From: Bacillota bacterium
GTDB taxonomy: Bacteria > Bacillota > SHA-98 > UBA4971
Assembly: GCA_014360195.1 (NCBI GenBank)
Contig: JACIXY010000012.1
Location: 22,501-74,886, forward strand
Reading direction: 5' to 3'
DNA length: 52,386 nt
The notes beneath the pieces are model-generated. The model did not search any database. It saw only the letters and a program-made list of their open reading frames with translations, and had not been told where the DNA came from. Positions 47,112 to 52,386 of this stretch are shown piece after piece. A program made the position numbers and the translations under genes. The stretch's first letter is position 1. Each line of letters begins with the position of its first letter.

Positions 47112-47849
47112 GTGACTGTGGAACCGATGATCAGGGTGGTCGGGCTGAACAAGCACTTCGGCCGGCTGCATGTGCTGCGCGATGTGAACTTCCAGGTGGC
47201 GAAGGGGGAGGTCGTGGTTATCCTGGGCCGCAGCGGGTCGGGGAAGAGCACGCTCCTTCGGTGCCTCAACTACCTTGAACCCCCGGATAGCGGGGAGATA
47301 TGGATCGACGGCCAGCGCATAGATCCGCGCAAGACCAACCTGCAGGCCCTCCGCGAGGAAATGGGATTCGTGTTCCAGCACTTCAATCTATTTCCACATC
47401 TCACTGCCCTCGACAACGTTACCCTTGCCCTCCGCGTGGTGAAGAAGATGCCGGAAGCCCGGTCCAGGGAGATCGGCATGGGAATGCTCGCGAAGGTCGG
47501 GCTTGCGGCCAAGGCCGATGCCTACCCGGACCAGCTCTCCGGGGGGCAGCAACAGCGCGTGGCAATAGCGCGGTCCATGGCTATGAACCCCAAGGTGATG
47601 CTGTTCGATGAGCCTACCTCGGCCCTCGACCCTGAGCTCATCGGCGAAGTGCTCGCTGCTATGGAAGACCTGGCGAGAGCGGGCATGACGATGATCGTTG
47701 TGACCCACGAGATGGGGTTCGCGCGGCGCGTCGCGCAGAGGGCGCTCTTCATGCATGAGGGGTCCTTCATAGAGGAGGGGACCCCGGCTGAGCTGTTTGA
47801 GAACCCGAAGACGCCCGAAGCGAGGACGTTCATCAACTCCATCCTTTGA
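47112..47849 (+). CDS. Amino-acid ABC transporter ATP-binding protein (GlnQ-like), orphan
   Basis: The 245-residue ATPase has Walker A GRSGSGKST, the Q-loop FVFQHFNLFPHLT typical of polar amino acid importers, the signature LSGGQQQRVAIARSMAM, Walker B VMLFDEPTSALDPE, and H-loop VVTHEMGFA. It fits the glutamine/glutamate/arginine transporter group. GGAGGAG lies about 7 nt before GTG 47112. No permease or binding-protein gene is adjacent: an MFS gene is upstream and a threonine aldolase-like gene downstream. It must use partners encoded elsewhere or be a relict. Confidence 0.93.
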   Translation: MTVEPMIRVVGLNKHFGRLHVLRDVNFQVAKGEVVVILGRSGSGKSTLLRCLNYLEPPDSGEIWIDGQRIDPRKTNLQALREEMGFVFQHFNLFPHLTALDNVTLALRVVKKMPEARSREIGMGMLAKVGLAAKADAYPDQLSGGQQQRVAIARSMAMNPKVMLFDEPTSALDPELIGEVLAAMEDLARAGMTMIVVTHEMGFARRVAQRALFMHEGSFIEEGTPAELFENPKTPEARTFINSIL

Positions 47850-47865
47850 ACTCCGGGCTTGTGCG

Positions 47866-48064
47866 CAAAGTGAGGGTGCAGAAATGCTCCCGTCTTTTGG
47901 GAGGGGTACCCGTTGTTGCAGTCCAGGGAGGGCGCCCCAAGTGGGGCGCTTCGAGGATAGAGTTAGGCCCACGGGCATGTGGCTGGAGTTTGACGTCCTA
48001 TCGCGCGAGCACTGCCAACAGCGAAGACGCCGCAAAGCCAGTGTTACTCGCAAACCCATGCCTG
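47866..48064 (+). repeat. Long-type palindromic repeat element, diverged right half
   Basis: The left end AAAGTGAGGGTGCAGAAATG and the following GCTCCCGTCTTTTGGGAGG hairpin are nearly identical to the copy before atpB. GGCGCCCCAAGTGGGGCGC is present in the middle. The central TTGCCGGT arm and right end are lost; the right limit is estimated from length. Confidence 0.65.
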
Positions 48065-48131
48065 GCAGGGCGACGGGCCATCGCCTTCGCCGGGACCGGT
48101 GCCCGGAAACCGATGCCTGGCAGGGCGACGG
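48058..48131 (+). repeat. Two-copy direct repeat upstream of threonine aldolase
   Basis: ATGCCTGGCAGGGCGACGG occurs at 48058-48076 and 48113-48131, a spacing of 55 bp. The second copy ends 31 bp before the gene start, and a partial AAACCGATG follows. It may be a slippage product. Confidence 0.7.
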
Positions 48132-48162
48132 AAAACCGATGGTCGAAGGAGGTTCAGCGATC

Positions 48163-49221
48163 ATGCGAGAGGCGATTAACCTCATGAGCGACACGGTCAC
48201 TCTTCCGACGCAAGAGATGCTTCAGGCCATGGCGACCGCGCCCCTTGGAGACGACGTGACGCGCGAGGATCCCACGGTGAACCGGCTGGAGGCCCTTGCC
48301 GCGGAGAGGCTCGGGAAGGAGGCAGGCCTTTTCGTGGCGAGCGGCACCATGGGTAACCTGGTCGCGGTTCTCGCGCACACCCAGCGCGGCGACGAGGTCA
48401 TCATGGAGTCGGAGTGCCACATGTACTACTACGAGGTAGGCGGCCTGGCGGCGGTTGCGGGCGTCATGCCCAGACTGGTCCCGGGCAGGCACGGGGTACT
48501 TGACCCGGACGACGTGGCCCGTGCGATAAGGGGCGCGAATATCCACTACCCCACGCCACGCCTGGTCGCGGTGGAGAACACCCACAACCGAGGGGGCGGC
48601 ACGGTCACCCCGCTCAACGTCATGACCGCCATCTGCAATATCGCGCGGTCCAGGGGCCTCGCCACCCATCTGGACGGCGCCCGGATTTTCAACGCCGCCA
48701 TCGCCCTCGGAGTGGACGCGCGCGAGATCGCCCGCCCGTTCGACTCGGTCATGTTCTGCCTATCGAAGGGCCTTTCCGCGCCGGTTGGCTCGGTTCTCGT
48801 GGGAAGCCGGGATTTCATCGAGCGGGCGCGAAAGTGCCGCAAGCTGGTCGGGGGCGGCATGCGCCAGGCGGGTGTCATCGCTGCCGCAGGCATAGTTGCG
48901 CTCGAGAAAATGGTCGACCGGCTCAGGGAGGATCACGAGAACGCCCGCTTGCTGGGGGAGGGCCTTGCGGACATCCCCGGGATCGGCGTTGACCTGGAGA
49001 CCGTCCAAACCAACATGGTCTACTTCGACGTGGCCGGGCTCGGCCTGGATACCCGGTCCTTCCTTAAGGAACTCGCTGCGTACGACGTCAGGGCCTCCGA
49101 GCGCCCGCCCACAGGGGTCAGGATGGTCACCCACAGGCATATTTCCCGGGAAAACATCCTTTATGTGATCGATGTCGTCAGGGAGATCGCGATGCGCCAC
49201 CTCAAGACGAATTCTCATTGA
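48163..49221 (+). CDS. Low-specificity threonine aldolase-like PLP enzyme
   Basis: The 352-residue protein has the beta-eliminating lyase/threonine aldolase pattern: NLMSDTVTLPTQEMLQAM, FVASGTMGNLVAVLAH, ESECHMYYYEVGG, VENTHNRGGGTV, THLDGARIFNAAIALG, and SVMFCLSKGLSAPVGSVL with the cofactor lysine in LSKGL. Such enzymes cleave threonine or allo-threonine to glycine and acetaldehyde. ATG 48163 has AAGGAGG 10 nt upstream; the frame continues upstream but through repeats. A near-perfect Noc-binding site lies inside the gene at 49141. Confidence 0.92.
   Translation: MREAINLMSDTVTLPTQEMLQAMATAPLGDDVTREDPTVNRLEALAAERLGKEAGLFVASGTMGNLVAVLAHTQRGDEVIMESECHMYYYEVGGLAAVAGVMPRLVPGRHGVLDPDDVARAIRGANIHYPTPRLVAVENTHNRGGGTVTPLNVMTAICNIARSRGLATHLDGARIFNAAIALGVDAREIARPFDSVMFCLSKGLSAPVGSVLVGSRDFIERARKCRKLVGGGMRQAGVIAAAGIVALEKMVDRLREDHENARLLGEGLADIPGIGVDLETVQTNMVYFDVAGLGLDTRSFLKELAAYDVRASERPPTGVRMVTHRHISRENILYVIDVVREIAMRHLKTNSH
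49141..49154. promoter_or_regulatory. Noc-binding site, one mismatch, inside the threonine aldolase gene
   Basis: ATTTCCCGGGAAAA differs from the Noc consensus at the last base only. It is 21 kb from the perfect site. Noc sites are scattered over most of the chromosome in Bacillus, so a distant second site is expected. Confidence 0.5.
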
Positions 49222-49564
49222 CCCACGCTGTCCATACGTGGTCCCGATCTGGAGAGGCAACGTGCCCGTCTACCGCGGAGCATGTAGCGCCTGAGTTGTT
49301 CTTGTTCGGCTTCGCCGTAGAATCTCTGATCGTCTTCACTTCAGGGGGCCTCACCGCACAGGTTCAACGGCTCGATGCCAACCGGACGGTCATTGGGGCC
49401 GGGCTGAGGCAGCTCATCCAGCAAGTGAGGCTGGCTCGTGGACGCGACGCCCCCCGAAAGACCGGCCCATGGCCGGTCCTCCGAGGACGTCGTACTCCGC
49501 GCAGTGGCCCTTGCGGGCTAACCGTTACCATGCAATGGCGATGCCCGGCCGCAGTCCTGGTAGC
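49222..49564. other. Intergenic region between convergent threonine aldolase and proS
   Basis: No coding frame is convincing. The only structure is the hairpin at 49456-49479, which may end proS transcription. Confidence 0.45.
49456..49479 (-). terminator. Possible terminator for proS
   Basis: On the minus strand GGACCGGCC...GGCCGGTC is followed by TTTC. The T-run is short, so termination may be weak. It lies about 85 nt after the proS stop. Confidence 0.4.
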
Positions 49565-51284
<1,720 letters not shown>

Positions 51285-51535
51285 CCACCCTCCTTCGTAG
51301 CGTGATCGTATGATCCATCAAATGTAATCCTTCATGGTGGCCCATGGCCGTCAACATCTCAGGATGAGAGCGCAGCCGGGGCGGTCAGTTTCAAGCTAGT
51401 GCGGCATGCCGTGCGTTGCCCGCCACCATCGAAAGAGTGAAAATGTTGACCACACTTCGACGCGGCGTCGTGCATGCATCCACAAGACCCTGCAACGCAC
51501 CGCTGACCTCCAGGCGTACACTCAACAGACAACGG

Positions 51536-51567
51536 AAAAAGCCTTCGTCCTTATCGAGGACGAAGGC
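51536..51567 (-). terminator. T-box terminator hairpin
   Basis: On the minus strand GCCTTCGTCC, a 7-nt loop, and GGACGAAGGC are followed by TTTTT. The 10-bp perfect stem and T-run form the terminator controlled by the T-box at 51575-51591. Confidence 0.9.
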
Positions 51568-51574
51568 CGGACCT

Positions 51575-51830
51575 CCGCGGTGCCACCCCGCTTGGCGCTG
51601 TGCTGCCACGCACGACAACGCAGCCGCCCGCTCACCCCTGCGCCACGCCCCTGCAAGGCGTGCCGGCGCAGGCTTCCTGTAACGGCGGAAATCCGTCGAA
51701 CTCATCGTTCGCAGCTCCAGGGTGGGATGCCACTGAGCCCGTGCGGCAGGCCTCGCAGCCGTGGGCCTGCTCTCTTTACGCCGTGGTTCGCGGCGGCCCT
51801 TTCATCGCCATGTTTGGGCAGGATTCGGAT
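51575..51830 (-). promoter_or_regulatory. Proline T-box riboswitch leader
   Basis: The minus strand carries the T-box core GGGGTGGCACCGCGG (51591-51575, within GCGGGGTGGCACCGCGG), which can form the antiterminator with the uncharged tRNA 3' end. Upstream are stem-I landmarks AAGAGAGC...GGCTGCGAGGC and the specifier region GCATCCCACCCTGGAGC, in which CCC at 51726-51724 followed by ACC fits a proline codon. A terminator follows. The downstream gene is prolyl-tRNA synthetase, which agrees with the specifier. Confidence 0.88.
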
Positions 51831-51836
51831 GTCTCA

Positions 51837-51865
51837 ACTATAGCATATCCGCCGTGCAAAGGCAA
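51837..51865 (-). promoter_or_regulatory. Promoter for the T-box-proS transcript
   Basis: Minus-strand TTGCCT (51865-51860), 17-nt spacer, TATAGT (51842-51837). Transcription would start near 51830, just before stem I. Confidence 0.75.
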
Positions 51866-52118
51866 CACGCACGGCGCACCTGTTGGCGCCAGTCTTTGAC
51901 CCATCTTTTGCATCCAACAGTTCCCAGGCGGGTGTGCTTTGGGAGTAGTACCGCGTTTCACAACTCCCGATACCATTTCATCCTGGCATCCTGCAACTGC
52001 GCAAGTGCGAGCAACACGTTAATCTACACGGTCTTCTGAAACGGAGCACCAAGCGGGCACGCGCCCGCCGGAGGCCGGGATAGGGATGATCCCTGCAGGA
52101 CCAACTTGCGGGCAGACC
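51866..52118. other. Region upstream of proS promoter, no gene seen
   Basis: I see no reading frame with a good start or family similarity on either strand. Confidence 0.4.
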
Positions 52119-52386
52119 TGGTCCTATGGGGACCAGCCCGGCGCAAGATCTGGTCCTCCGGGAACCACCCCTGCCACCGTCCTTCGCCAAAACGCGGCAA
52201 GGTGGAGCACCAGGGACCAGCTCTCGCGTGAAGATGGTCCTCTGGGGACCAGCCTGGCACCACGTCCTGGTCCTCTCGTGACCAGGGCGCCTCGGCCGCC
52301 GCCGGGGGTGGTGCACCAGGGACCAGGTTGCCCGCGAGGTTGGTCCCCTGGGGACCACCCACACGCAAATTCTGGTCCCCTGGGGA
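52119..52386. repeat. Array of paired GGTCC...GGACC palindromes, cut by the window end
   Basis: The 17-bp motif TGGTCC(C/T)CTGGGGACCA or close variants occurs at 52119, 52151, 52235, 52268, 52341 and 52373 (cut off). The sites come in pairs spaced 31-33 bp, about three helical turns, and the pairs repeat at 106-116 bp. A half-motif GCACCAGGGACCAG precedes the second and third pairs, at 52207 and 52313. No coding frame runs through all units. Confidence 0.85.

Noticed and set aside
51391-51535. Short minus-strand frame directly after the T-box terminator
   Set aside because: It reads through the terminator and T-box itself; a start inside it would be a TTG with only moderate support, and the peptide has no similarity.
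52119-52386. CRISPR array
   Set aside because: The repeats are palindromic 17-mers in pairs with unequal spacing and related spacers, and no cas gene is seen; CRISPR repeats are longer and the spacers are unique.

Overview
The window is a high-GC chromosomal segment carrying the replication origin of a spore-forming member of the Bacillota (Firmicutes). The evidence is the dnaA-dnaN-yaaA-recF-remB-gyrB-gyrA run, the rpmH-rnpA-yidD-yidC-jag-mnmE-mnmG-rsmG-noc-soj-spo0J run, both Noc and Spo0J with matching DNA sites, a YyaC spore protease, a YkvI membrane protein and a proline T-box. TTG and GTG starts with good ribosome binding sites are common. A deep-branching GC-rich Bacillota class (Limnochordia, Symbiobacteriia or Thermaerobacter-like) fits, but I cannot name the organism.

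Layout. Bases 1-2150 hold a cut-off membrane protein, an HD-GYP phosphodiesterase and a proline-rich membrane protein. Bases 2504-15523 are read on the minus strand, away from the origin: rtcB and archease (RNA repair), gyrA, gyrB, remB, a DciA-like protein, recF, yaaA, dnaN, dnaA, and an ATPase-plus-winged-helix protein that starts at the edge of the origin. The origin is bipartite, with one DnaA-box cluster at 15.55-15.81 kb and another between dnaA and dnaN at 12.90-13.13 kb. The second contains two adjoining boxes, a GC spacer and DnaA-trios in the arrangement of the Bacillus unwinding site. A G-rich tract with a G-quadruplex motif lies between the upstream boxes and the rpmH promoter.

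From 16.39 kb nearly everything is on the plus strand, again co-directional with replication: ribosome and membrane-insertion genes, tRNA-modification genes, then noc-soj-spo0J. A 2-kb gene-poor gap follows (26.0-28.06 kb) with one perfect parS, one perfect Noc-binding site, a broken old-yellow-enzyme gene and a cluster of palindromic repeats. Next come DUF4446, an M23 peptidase, bactofilin, a phosphoribosyltransferase, UPF0180, yyaC, ykvI, a TPR protein and a VanW protein.

The ATP synthase operon (36.13-43.37 kb) is complete except for a normal delta gene. The C-terminal domain of delta is fused to the front of the alpha subunit and the N-terminal delta domain is absent. This is the most unusual item in the window. 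Two copies of a ~198-bp repeat sit between genes of this operon, and their ends supply the stop codons of the upstream genes. The right part holds an aminotransferase, a thymidylate kinase-like protein without the P-loop lysine, a DUF6504 protein, an MFS transporter, an orphan amino-acid ABC ATPase, a threonine aldolase-like enzyme, and an archaeal-type prolyl-tRNA synthetase preceded by a T-box. The window ends inside an array of paired GGTCC...GGACC palindromes.
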